This document shows, one piece after another, positions 51,401 to 58,281 of a DNA stretch of 64,000 bases. Position 1 is the stretch's first letter. Each line of letters starts with the position of its first letter. The translations under genes were made by a program, and so were the position numbers. Under the pieces are notes generated by a model. That model worked only from the letters and a program-made list of their open reading frames with translations. It did no database searches and was not told the origin of the DNA. Origin of the DNA: WTJH01 sp049889695 (GTDB lineage: Bacteria > Bacteroidota > Bacteroidia > Flavobacteriales > Flavobacteriaceae); contig JBMHCX010000018.1 of NCBI GenBank assembly GCA_049889695.1, positions 192,506 through 256,505 of the forward strand, written 5' to 3'.

Positions 51401-54400
51401 CATGAAGTCTCTTTAGCGTTCAACGGAGACGACAATATTGGAGAGATAGAAAAGCCTTATTTGCAATCGGGCGACTTTGGATTAGAGTTTTGGCTGCAAA
51501 ACAACACATCAACAGGTGTATCAGCTGAATTTATCTCACAATCAGGAGGGGTAAATGTTCGATTGAATGGCAACCAAATGACCTTTATGTTAGGAGCGGA
51601 GTCTATTTCTACAAATATTGCTTCAGACGGACAATTCCATCACTATGCCCTATCCTATGATTCAGATAGCGGGGCGATGACCATCATAGAGAATGATCTA
51701 GTTTTGGAAAATAGCTCAGTTACACAGGGTATGAACTTTGCAAGTAATCAGTCCATTTTTGTCGGAGGTGATAATTTCCGCGGAAATGTCCACGATCTAC
51801 GCTTGTGGAAAAAAGTTATTTCTCGTGAAACAGCGGTAGCCTACATGAATGAGAATCTCAGTGGAAATGAGAGAAACCTGATTGGTTACTGGCCAATGAA
51901 CGAAGGACACGGGCTACTGGCGCACGACTTGTCGCGCTCCAAACATATGGGTCTGTCGAACATCGACTGGAATATATTCCCAAGAACAGATTCATATGCC
52001 TTTGACGGAACCAATTATTTAATGCTCGACAACGTGAGTAAGTCTATAGTCACAAACGATATGGACATGACTTTAAGCCTGTGGTTTAAAGCCGACCAAG
52101 CAGGAGAATATACTTTGGTGTCGAATGGTCGAGGAGACTTGTCGGACACACAGGCCTCTTCTGGCTATCGCAATAAATGGTCCTTGAACATGGGTGCCAA
52201 TGGTGTACTGTCGCTACAAGCAGAAAATGAAACGTATGCCTTTGGTGATATTGATGTAGCTGACCAGCAATGGCACCACGCTGCCATTGTCGTTCGCAGA
52301 AATGGTAACCTACTGCTCTTTGTCGACGGACAACGAGAAGCTGCCTACAGCAATTCAGCACTTGGCGGATTCTCTGGAAGCGCAATTTTCGTTGGAGCTA
52401 GAGGGCAACTTCAGAACGGAGGTGCCGTTAATGTTGACCGCTACTTTGTTGGAAACATCGACGAACTACGCTTATGGAGTTTGGCCAAAACTGCCGATCA
52501 GATAGAAGAAGATCGCTTCTTTGAAGCAGACTATGAATCTATCGGAATGTTGCTCTATGCTCCATTCGATGCACCTGCTCAGGCCAATAGTAATGGACCA
52601 AAATATTGGTATCCCTACAATAGTACTGAAATGCGTAGCGATTATGCCAACCTTGCCTCCTCTACTCTAGCCTATTCTAATGTATCGCCACCGCTTAAAC
52701 CTAAACGACCTACAGAGCGTTTGGTGGTAGATGCTGTGATCAACGGAGATGAGGTATTACTTACGCCTCAGATTTCTGACTGGGCAAGTATTGAAAACAA
52801 AATCGCTTACATATCCATTGCTAATCTGTATGATCTTTCTGATAACCGTCAGAAATCTCCAGTAACATGGACGGCCTTTATAAACAAAAATCCATTGAAG
52901 TGGTTCATTGAAGGAGAAGGCGATGAAGTGGAATATGTCAAAGAAGAAGGAGCCAATTTCGAATTCGAAGTGACCATTCGTAACCGCAGTGGAATTGGAC
53001 AACCATACGAGCTCTTGGGGCCAAGTTGGATTACTTTCTCTGAGCCAACAGGAAGTGTTCCACCGAGTGGAACCATCCGCGTAAAAGCCAGCGTTGAAAA
53101 AGAGATTTCTTCTGGTGTCTTTGAAGATCAAATTGTGTTGAGTTCTGATTATAATTTTGATGAGCGTTTAACCATTAAACTTCGAGTTACAGCTCCAGAA
53201 CCAAATTGGAATCTGACCCCTGCAGAATTCGAGCAGTCCATGACACTGATCGGGAAAGTACGTATCAACAACGCCTTCAGTAATGACCCTTATGACCGAC
53301 TAGTCGCCTACAGAGACGGGGAAGTACGCGGAGTTGTTGGACTTACGTACGATGCAGATTACGACGACTACTTCGCCCTACTAACAGTCTACAGCCACCC
53401 CGATGATGCTTCTGATGTAAGCTTTAAAATCTGGGATGCCTCTGCTGGAAGAATCAAAAATGCAACGGTGAACTTGGCAGAATCCATCCCATTTGTTCAA
53501 GATGGTCTACAAGGGAACTTCCAAGCGCCATTGGTGTTCGACAACACTAACCTGGAAACACAAGAGATTAGCTTTAACAAGGGTTGGACATGGATTTCCT
53601 TTAATGTAGAAGCGAATACCTTCTCTTCTACTAACGATCTGTTTGCTGATATTTCAGGAGAGACTTCTGATATCATCCAATCCATAGGACCAGCACGATT
53701 CGACCAATATGAGGAAAATGAAGCCGATCCATCGCTCAGCGGATGGTTTGGAACTATTTCGGCCAACACTGGTGTACAGACGACCAAGATGTATAAAGTA
53801 CGTCTCTCAACTGGACAAAAACTTGCCATCTCTGGACGCCCTGTAGACATCAATCAGTGGAATTTCCCTATCCAACAAAACTGGAACTGGTTACCATTTG
53901 TGGTGGGAAGAAATGTGCCGATCAACGATGCATTGTCTAACTTCAATCCTCAAGTGGGAGATCTAATTAAGTCTCAGACGCAATTTGCGGTCTATGACGG
54001 TGTTAATGGTTGGAAAGGCTCTCTGACCTATTTGTTCTCTGGTCAGGGGTATATGCTGAAAGCTTCTACAGCACAAAACTTTAGTTATCCAAGTTATTTA
54101 AATCTTACGGATAAGGATCTCGACGATAACGAAGCCGTAGATACCATTGATCCGCGTTTTGCGAAGTTCCAATCCAATATGAACTTGATAGCAGAAGTTC
54201 CTGCTAAGTACGACGGAATTGAAGTTTTTAACGCCAAAGGAGAATTGGTAGGAGAAGCAAATACTGTTTCTACAAACACCGAAGGACGTAGTCGAATTTA
54301 TGCTACCGTTTATGGAAATAATATAGCAGGACTAAAAGTATACTTCGTTAAAGGAGATCAGCGGAAAATTTCTAAATCGACGCTGACCTTTGTCCCCGAT

Positions 54401-54706
54401 GCTTTGTATGGAACACTAGAAGAACCATTGATTCTAGAAGATGATTTGGTCATTCGATCCTCCTTCGATGCATCTCCAAACCCATTCAAAGACATTATTG
54501 AAGTTGGGTTCACATCTGAAACTATTGGGCAAGGACTTCTGTATGTATACGACCTTAACAACCGTGAAATTGTTTGCGAAAGCATACAGGTACAAAGAGG
54601 GGAGAATAGAAAAACCCTACAGCTACCCGCTGTTGATCAAGGAACTTATATCCTACAACTCCATCTGAAAGGAGCCATCTATTCTAAAATGCTGATCAAA
54701 GAATAG
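45401..54706 (+). CDS. 3,101-residue T9SS-exported surface protein with LamG-like domains
   Basis: Signal peptide ending SSFAQQ; C-terminal type A T9SS sorting domain (about 3018-3101: SFDASPNPFKDIIEVGF, ending KMLIKE). Between them: an N-terminal beta region rich in Tyr/Asn (25-280); an FN3-like domain (about 294-370); a LamG-like domain (about 425-643); carboxypeptidase-regulatory-like beta repeats (about 710-930); an unrecognised central region (about 1227-1667); paired LamG/concanavalin-like domains (about 2000-2160 and 2197-2370; GLEFWLQNN, LSLWFKADQ, AIFVGARGQ); a BACON-like domain (about 2495-2600); and a W-FE-SMT module (about 2602-2713) recurring in the next protein. The T9SS should export it to the cell surface or medium. 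Likely role: adhesion or glycan binding. It sits inside a five-gene operon. Confidence 0.85.
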   Translation: MKLKSFIKACALLGFYSSFAQQEGVQSVISAAAEINEFNSISITTSASLNTEPNTTYSSDWVTILPGANAYNEIDLNRISFAQRYISGPPPTYTFTGNAIEPQSGGIFEASTTTVLGNIKEKYWIYYQKKWQNYYYTLTRAYAVAVEFRLNNGDLQYRQGNARNGYYRAYKNPQWAQYNVGLPTPGASDFNDTYFDDESNWYNSTGGTIGNNYHRVDLVEINYRNSTTNTTFNLAEASMHVGIPFLGIMTTPPFDQSDQLTYTQDLSYDFGFPWGISYLPKTFQLFGSNGEKGVTASKGYYSDRIELEWRIFNNQDRITGFEIYRTEDLESDNPSWGLPIKNVSSSNNTFTDLSTDGGKLYRYKIKALGVVTGDPDTLYDTYIEAIGYRNPTGIITGNVSYEGGNPVKNVTISAVPEGGYTAFGSSLLVPANGYITIPKFHENLADKFSLQTWVKPRSAPVAATSNTLSPDISLFSLKSSTGEMSYVQLGIESLTTLELSYEDYSIALNGHYPNGKIDNKGDDIMAPVSEFHEQFNHISINFNADNDPEFFVNGRKIDQDYIETINDYVTENIVAENASSTVATSTLTIDGSGTVDVSMDAQGNSQSFMSILIGGGIEAYFDEVRFYSTTQTSDEILKDFKRYLKGNETNIHTYLRFNETTGFYSYDLAHKGFTFYGNDAELKSDDFDDDDQMASWETEESEKPTFEQLGIQGVTDENGNYVVAAVPYQGTGETYLITPSLGKHKFSPNQELAFIGEGSEVLNNVDFTDKSSFTFRGRVLYDSRGIFPEGPDSDDVTGDIKDNEAYNAYVVGDLKYPKGEYWAEFGTGTESATIVRLNRYAPIPLEGANIYVDNQIVISSQNLPIETDKEGRFTIEVPIGLHTIKVLKNGHIFEHAGKYPKNDTIIENGETKEVVTLFDFFEDQEEEVVFLDNTKVDYVGRVVGGTTEAEKLLGFGLDGVASYQESPTSEEIIYSSQNNIGTASITLGYRQPGVTTITNEYKTSFSTNVETGEFRVQLLPLKYELDQNDLYIPSQQDTDVRRFLDANRILNFSAIPIATEDHFVHQGDTIASSDPYHYQSKFVYRADPEIRVMEQTSETSIEINEETFTISNTSYNVYQQGGWYSIEVQKQERYTNYEKAQNEQVDVVPVTDGELVVTNNLAETRAGGEYQRVNQDDPSEITYHFKAGTPNTDVNTSFLQTLNMVYRLNGNDISISGYQPNGLILGSKSSGGTTFETSGPEIPDIILRDPPGSESSASITKGSTISISRNQGFSFENETEGEVEVKVGLKTGVGGGLLGPFVENENYAAVQAGIGFKFGTSNGRELTTEYTFEQTISTSDDPDWVGSDADLYIGTSYNQYYGIMDNLKGTTGVITDTNGNLSVAINTTSGTMYISKAKALFFSPGQQKTIFVYSQRQLLDEIIPFYKEIYENWECIDAGTADCPLEIDGDLKPKSWYYSQFNLWRRVIQTNERRKYLANADRGRLKNEVLESFDEIFTGDSDLSLVAGEGAVSYETEDGTPKSIDTSDLSPDALTLLNLINENFYENISFDSGVGEISKSITTAKTVSEDYSFTYELNASIGLEIGVDIAGSGTTFNLKNSSTAAWEFSGNDTKSNSVEVGYSLVDGDDYNKLSVDVVNAFDGSGPIFVTKGGETSCPVEEVSMSYFFNPTEQPLSDDPTTRIDPLEENDKVELSKGTVPVEVPLIQAEQTSIAGVQEAGAAEFILSLRNDSVLEPEESDFILYVDQTTNPDNAIINLDETGTPFYMDGGNTVQYTLTLEKGARDVYEYEDIRIVFESMCDDDLSDEIFISASFIESCSKVDILSPQNNWVINGENAYNVAGESIPLTIELQSFDTDVDNFERIDLEYRMKGAPTWTNLRTFVSSTTILNNMIANGETNVETITSTEFTFDWDIAGLGLPDGSYEIQARTSCLNDTEYIAEVISGKVDLSAPVLFGTPEPTDGILSMGDDIRARFSEDVKANGTLTLYDFKVQRNQLPVNHEVSLAFNGDDNIGEIEKPYLQSGDFGLEFWLQNNTSTGVSAEFISQSGGVNVRLNGNQMTFMLGAESISTNIASDGQFHHYALSYDSDSGAMTIIENDLVLENSSVTQGMNFASNQSIFVGGDNFRGNVHDLRLWKKVISRETAVAYMNENLSGNERNLIGYWPMNEGHGLLAHDLSRSKHMGLSNIDWNIFPRTDSYAFDGTNYLMLDNVSKSIVTNDMDMTLSLWFKADQAGEYTLVSNGRGDLSDTQASSGYRNKWSLNMGANGVLSLQAENETYAFGDIDVADQQWHHAAIVVRRNGNLLLFVDGQREAAYSNSALGGFSGSAIFVGARGQLQNGGAVNVDRYFVGNIDELRLWSLAKTADQIEEDRFFEADYESIGMLLYAPFDAPAQANSNGPKYWYPYNSTEMRSDYANLASSTLAYSNVSPPLKPKRPTERLVVDAVINGDEVLLTPQISDWASIENKIAYISIANLYDLSDNRQKSPVTWTAFINKNPLKWFIEGEGDEVEYVKEEGANFEFEVTIRNRSGIGQPYELLGPSWITFSEPTGSVPPSGTIRVKASVEKEISSGVFEDQIVLSSDYNFDERLTIKLRVTAPEPNWNLTPAEFEQSMTLIGKVRINNAFSNDPYDRLVAYRDGEVRGVVGLTYDADYDDYFALLTVYSHPDDASDVSFKIWDASAGRIKNATVNLAESIPFVQDGLQGNFQAPLVFDNTNLETQEISFNKGWTWISFNVEANTFSSTNDLFADISGETSDIIQSIGPARFDQYEENEADPSLSGWFGTISANTGVQTTKMYKVRLSTGQKLAISGRPVDINQWNFPIQQNWNWLPFVVGRNVPINDALSNFNPQVGDLIKSQTQFAVYDGVNGWKGSLTYLFSGQGYMLKASTAQNFSYPSYLNLTDKDLDDNEAVDTIDPRFAKFQSNMNLIAEVPAKYDGIEVFNAKGELVGEANTVSTNTEGRSRIYATVYGNNIAGLKVYFVKGDQRKISKSTLTFVPDALYGTLEEPLILEDDLVIRSSFDASPNPFKDIIEVGFTSETIGQGLLYVYDLNNREIVCESIQVQRGENRKTLQLPAVDQGTYILQLHLKGAIYSKMLIKE

Positions 54707-54708
54707 TT

Positions 54709-56484
54709 ATGTTAGCTAGATCCATACGTAGATTCTTCTTCGGTTTAAGTATACTCATTCAATCGATCCTGTGGGGGCAAGCCCCCACTTGGTCGGTAGA
54801 TGAATCGCTATTTGAATATAGCATGACTTTTATTGCACGAATAAATATTGGAGGGCAGACCTTAACCTCTGCTTCTGATATTGTGGGGGCCTTTGTGGGA
54901 ACTGAATGTAGAGGAGTTGCCAACCCAACCTATATCTCGGCTTCTGACAATTATTACGTATACCTCACCCTTTTTTCAAATACGCCAGGGGAAACCATGA
55001 CGTTTAAGGTATACAAGGCAGACACCAATGAAGAAATAACCATCAGTCGAACAGTCGACTTTGAAGCAAATCAACATGTTGGTTCTCGATTCCAATCCTA
55101 TGTGGTAGCTGAACCTCCCCTGCGCTCGGGGGCTAATCTGAATTCGTTCGGATTTAGTGGTATCGCAGCGGATTCCTTAAACATTGGCTCCAATGTCTTG
55201 CAATTTTATTTGCCCTATGATGAGGATATTACTGGCCTAACACCCACCTTTGAAATGAGTGAGGGAGCAAAAGCCTTTATCCGACAAACTGAACAAGTTT
55301 CAGGCGTGGGTGTTCGTGATTTTAGCGCAGCTGTCACCTATCAGATTCTTTCAGAAGATGAATTCAGCCTAAACGAATATCGTATTGAAGTCCAAAATTC
55401 ACCTCCCCCCTCTGCTGGTGGTGGAGCTGGAGGTGGCTCCGGCGGAGCTGGAAGCGGTTCGGGCGAAGGGGAAGACACCGATGAAGATTCCGATAATCCG
55501 GTGTTTACCATTTCGGAATCCAACAGGTTCACCCAGGTCAATGAAGGAGGTGCAACGGATGATTTTATCATTGTAGTGTACCAACAGCCTGAAAATCAGA
55601 TTGTTTTTAGCATTACCTCGTCGGATACTTCCGAGGTGACAGTACCCACAAATGAACTGATTTTCACTCGCGATAATTGGAATTATGCGCAATATGTTCA
55701 GGTGCAAGGGGTAGACGATGATCTTAGAGATGGCGACCAACAAACAGTGGTCACCGTAGCGATAGATCCATCTCGGTCCGATGCCGCCTTTGCAGAAGTT
55801 GAGCCTATTGAAATACTTGTGACTAATTTGGACGACGAAAACACACCCGGAATATTAGTCGAAGAGACCAATGGATCTACTCAGGTTGATGAAACAGGAA
55901 GTTCGGACAGTGTTTTTATCCGATTGGCCACTGAACCTCAGCAGGGAAATGTTGTTTTAGATATCCAGGTAGATGATGATACGGAAATACAAACCAATGT
56001 AGACCGACTTCGATTCACTGCTAACGACTGGTATCTTCCCCAACAAGTAACAGTCACCGGAGTTGATGACATCCTCACCGATGGGAGTCAAAAAAGCAAT
56101 ATCATTATCGCTGTGATCGATAATGAATCGGACGATGCCTTTGATCCGCTTGAAGATATACGTATTCAAGTCATCACAACAGACGATGACGAAGGACAAG
56201 ACAACCAAAACCCCGGGGGTGACGATGACGACGATGAACCTACCGAAGAGCCTCCTGCCCCTCCTCTTTTCTACAAAAAAGATGCTGTTTGTTACTATGG
56301 TGGAGCCATAAAAGTAAGCTATGAAGTGGAAGGAACTTCGGTAATTTTAAACCTGAATGGCAATCGACTTTCGACAAGACAAATCGACAATGGTGAAACT
56401 ATTTTTGACGATATACAACAGGGCTCATACGTAGTAGAAGTGGCTGGTCGTGTTAAAGTTGTAAACATAGGATTAGATGAATAG
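54709..56484 (+). CDS. Secreted protein with a module shared with the giant T9SS protein and two Calx-beta-like repeats
   Basis: 591 residues with signal peptide ending ILWGQ. Residues about 25-140 (LFEYSMTFIARINIGGQTL, DIVGAFVGTECRGVANP, TMTFKVYKAD) match the W-FE-SMT module of the upstream giant. Next: a cadherin-like beta domain (144-230), a Gly/Ser linker (about 232-256), two Calx-beta-like repeats (about 264-385 and 386-497) with acidic motifs, an Asp/Pro-rich linker, and a final 70-residue beta domain ending VKVVNIGLDE. That tail is not a standard T9SS type A domain, so export to the surface is uncertain. It starts 2 nt after the giant's stop. Confidence 0.75.
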   Translation: MLARSIRRFFFGLSILIQSILWGQAPTWSVDESLFEYSMTFIARINIGGQTLTSASDIVGAFVGTECRGVANPTYISASDNYYVYLTLFSNTPGETMTFKVYKADTNEEITISRTVDFEANQHVGSRFQSYVVAEPPLRSGANLNSFGFSGIAADSLNIGSNVLQFYLPYDEDITGLTPTFEMSEGAKAFIRQTEQVSGVGVRDFSAAVTYQILSEDEFSLNEYRIEVQNSPPPSAGGGAGGGSGGAGSGSGEGEDTDEDSDNPVFTISESNRFTQVNEGGATDDFIIVVYQQPENQIVFSITSSDTSEVTVPTNELIFTRDNWNYAQYVQVQGVDDDLRDGDQQTVVTVAIDPSRSDAAFAEVEPIEILVTNLDDENTPGILVEETNGSTQVDETGSSDSVFIRLATEPQQGNVVLDIQVDDDTEIQTNVDRLRFTANDWYLPQQVTVTGVDDILTDGSQKSNIIIAVIDNESDDAFDPLEDIRIQVITTDDDEGQDNQNPGGDDDDDEPTEEPPAPPLFYKKDAVCYYGGAIKVSYEVEGTSVILNLNGNRLSTRQIDNGETIFDDIQQGSYVVEVAGRVKVVNIGLDE

Positions 56485-56611
56485 ATTTAAATCACTTTTG
56501 ATCGCTGTAGTCCTGATGGCTTTTGTCGTCTCTTCATTAAAGGCGTGTAAAAAAGATTCTAGCGACCCTTGTTTGGACCGTGTTAGGGAAGATTTTCAGT
56601 TAGTTCCCTAG
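56477..56611 (+). CDS. 44-residue lipoprotein
   Basis: ATG at 56477 overlaps the end of the 591-residue gene by 8 nt and reads a short lipoprotein: a basic start, hydrophobic helix AVVLMAFVVS and lipobox SLKAC, then CKKDSSDPCLDRV and a polar tail to a TAG at 56611. It ends 2 nt before the end of the converging reverse-strand gene. The size fits small lipoproteins that accompany surface-protein operons. The function is unknown, and translation is inferred from the intact signal. Confidence 0.6.
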   Translation: MNRFKSLLIAVVLMAFVVSSLKACKKDSSDPCLDRVREDFQLVP

Positions 56612-56613
56612 GA

Positions 56614-57450
56614 CTAGTACAAAGACAAGCTTGTGTAAAATAAGAGTAGGCCAGCATAGATCCATGCAAATGACCTAGAGTGTTCATTGACCTGGCTTAA
56701 GGCTAATAGTGACACCAAACTGAGGAAGGTAAACTCAGTAGTGGCCAGGGGAACCAAGAAGATAAACAACAAGACTATAATATGAGTCATTTTGGTCCAA
56801 GGCGTCCAAAATAAGAAGCTGACCAGCAGCTCTAAAATTACAGCTGTCCAAGTATAGAGTTTAAAAAATGGCAATAAATCTAGAGGCCCTTTATCTAGGG
56901 TAATGGAGCCCTTATTTCTTTGAAACAACCCCTCTAGCGCATTCACATTATCAGCAGTTAGGACCGAATAACTTTCATACACATATGGGGTGACAGATTC
57001 GAATAGCATATTGTTGACCCACATATAGTAGTAAACACTTCCATTCATCAGGTCGGAAGACTGCAGTTTATAGATAGCTGCTACCAACATAATAATAGAA
57101 AAATACACTTTGTAAACCTGTGCTTCTTGCTGCTCGTTCAATTTAAAATATATATGAAAAACCTTGGACAACAACAGATAAAAAATCAAAAAGTGATGAT
57201 TGGCTAAAAGAGGATATCCATTTTTAGTCAATAGATATAGACCCGCTAAAACAGCCCAAAACACTAGGTTTTTTCGCAAATGGATTTGGGGTAAAAATCC
57301 TGCAAAACAAAGCGCGATAAAAATGACATTGATCCATTTATGAGGATCGTGGATGACTTCACAAATAACGATGACCAAGAGAAAAAAGTCCAATTGCTTC
57401 TTCCAGAAATCAGTAGTGAAAACTAGCCCTAAATGATTCGAAGTCGTCAT
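56614..57450 (-). CDS. Polytopic membrane protein, HTTM-like
   Basis: 278 residues with about seven or eight hydrophobic segments (for example FFLLVIVICEVI, IIVLLFIFLVPLATTEF). The general look (YYMWVNNMLFESVTPYVY, FKLYTWTAVILELLVSFLFW) resembles the HTTM/vitamin-K-dependent carboxylase-like membrane family, but the diagnostic catalytic Lys region is not evident, so the assignment is tentative. Its start overlaps the stop of the upstream small gene by 4 nt. It is convergent with the surface-protein operon. Confidence 0.6.
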   Translation of the reverse strand: MTTSNHLGLVFTTDFWKKQLDFFLLVIVICEVIHDPHKWINVIFIALCFAGFLPQIHLRKNLVFWAVLAGLYLLTKNGYPLLANHHFLIFYLLLSKVFHIYFKLNEQQEAQVYKVYFSIIMLVAAIYKLQSSDLMNGSVYYYMWVNNMLFESVTPYVYESYSVLTADNVNALEGLFQRNKGSITLDKGPLDLLPFFKLYTWTAVILELLVSFLFWTPWTKMTHIIVLLFIFLVPLATTEFTFLSLVSLLALSQVNEHSRSFAWIYAGLLLFYTSLSLY

Positions 57451-57929
57451 TTGTAAACAAAAGATTTAATGGTTTGTATACCAATATTTAATTTTTGATC
57501 TAACAATTTAGGAGCAAGGACTTGCACCTGTGTCGAGTCGATCTGCAAAAGATATTGTGGAGGAATATTTTCATTTTCTTCTGTTACCCGGATCCCCCCC
57601 GATTTCGGCATATACACCCAAGTTTTATCATGGATCGTTTGGGCCAAATGTTGCATGTTTGAAGTATTTGGGTAGATTCTTGCTTTATCGCCTAGTTTAC
57701 CCCACTCCCCTTTAAAGGATACAAATGAAAACTGCTCGCCCTGACGGGTATACAAGCTTACTCGTATTTTCCGCTGGTTGTGGTGAATAGAACTATACAT
57801 ACCAAAACCACCTCCACGCCAAGGACTTAGACCGTTAACATGCACCTGATAGAGCTGAAAAAATATAACCCCCACCATGCAAAGAATGGGGATAAACTTA
57901 AGATAATCCGTTTTAGAAATTTGTCGCAT
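57447..57929 (-). CDS. Unrecognised single-TM protein paired with the membrane gene
   Basis: About 160 residues from ATG 57929 (MRQISKTDYLKFIP). One N-terminal membrane helix (FIPILCMVGVIFFQLYQVHV) is followed by WRGGGFGMYSSIHH and a soluble beta-rich domain facing the periplasm. The GFGMYSS segment resembles small partners found next to HTTM-like membrane proteins (from memory, unverified). It is translationally coupled to the downstream membrane gene by a 4-nt overlap. The function is unknown. Confidence 0.55.
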   Translation of the reverse strand: MRQISKTDYLKFIPILCMVGVIFFQLYQVHVNGLSPWRGGGFGMYSSIHHNQRKIRVSLYTRQGEQFSFVSFKGEWGKLGDKARIYPNTSNMQHLAQTIHDKTWVYMPKSGGIRVTEENENIPPQYLLQIDSTQVQVLAPKLLDQKLNIGIQTIKSFVYK

Positions 57930-57981
57930 TGAATGTTCGAAAAGAATAATCAACAACCCAATTAAGAGCTAAAATTTTAAT

Positions 57982-58000
57982 CAACAAAATTTTTTTGTTG
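57982..58000. repeat. Short perfect hairpin in the 57.96-58.28 kb gap
   Basis: CAACAAAA, loop TTT, TTTTGTTG: 8-bp stem followed by an AT-rich stretch. It lies just upstream of the reverse-strand pair and 280 nt before the 1,839-residue protein gene. Apart from this and the palindrome at 58097, the 325-bp gap shows nothing I can name. Confidence 0.35.
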
Positions 58001-58096
58001 TTTAATTTTTAGGGACATCCCACTTCATCCGCACGACTTAAATCTTTCATTCATCGTTTTTCTTCTATTAGAGTCCACTACATACATTCAAAGTAT

Positions 58097-58108
58097 TGTT
58101 CGCGAACA
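58097..58108. promoter_or_regulatory. 12-bp perfect palindrome TGTTCGCGAACA
   Basis: The site lies in the divergent gap between the reverse-strand membrane pair and the 1,839-residue T9SS gene, about 175 nt upstream of the latter's start. A perfect GC-cored palindrome in an AT-rich spacer is a plausible operator for a dimeric regulator. Confidence 0.35.
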
Positions 58109-58281
58109 GAATTCTTCGAAATGGGATCTCTAAAGCATAAAAATCTTTAAAAAAAAGAATTAATCAACTTATAATCAATTATTTGAAAGTTTTGTTGAAG
58201 GGGAAATAGGAGTGTTGATAATCTCTACACTTTTTTAAGACAATCAACAGAGTTATGATTAAATTTACACTTGATTAGAAC

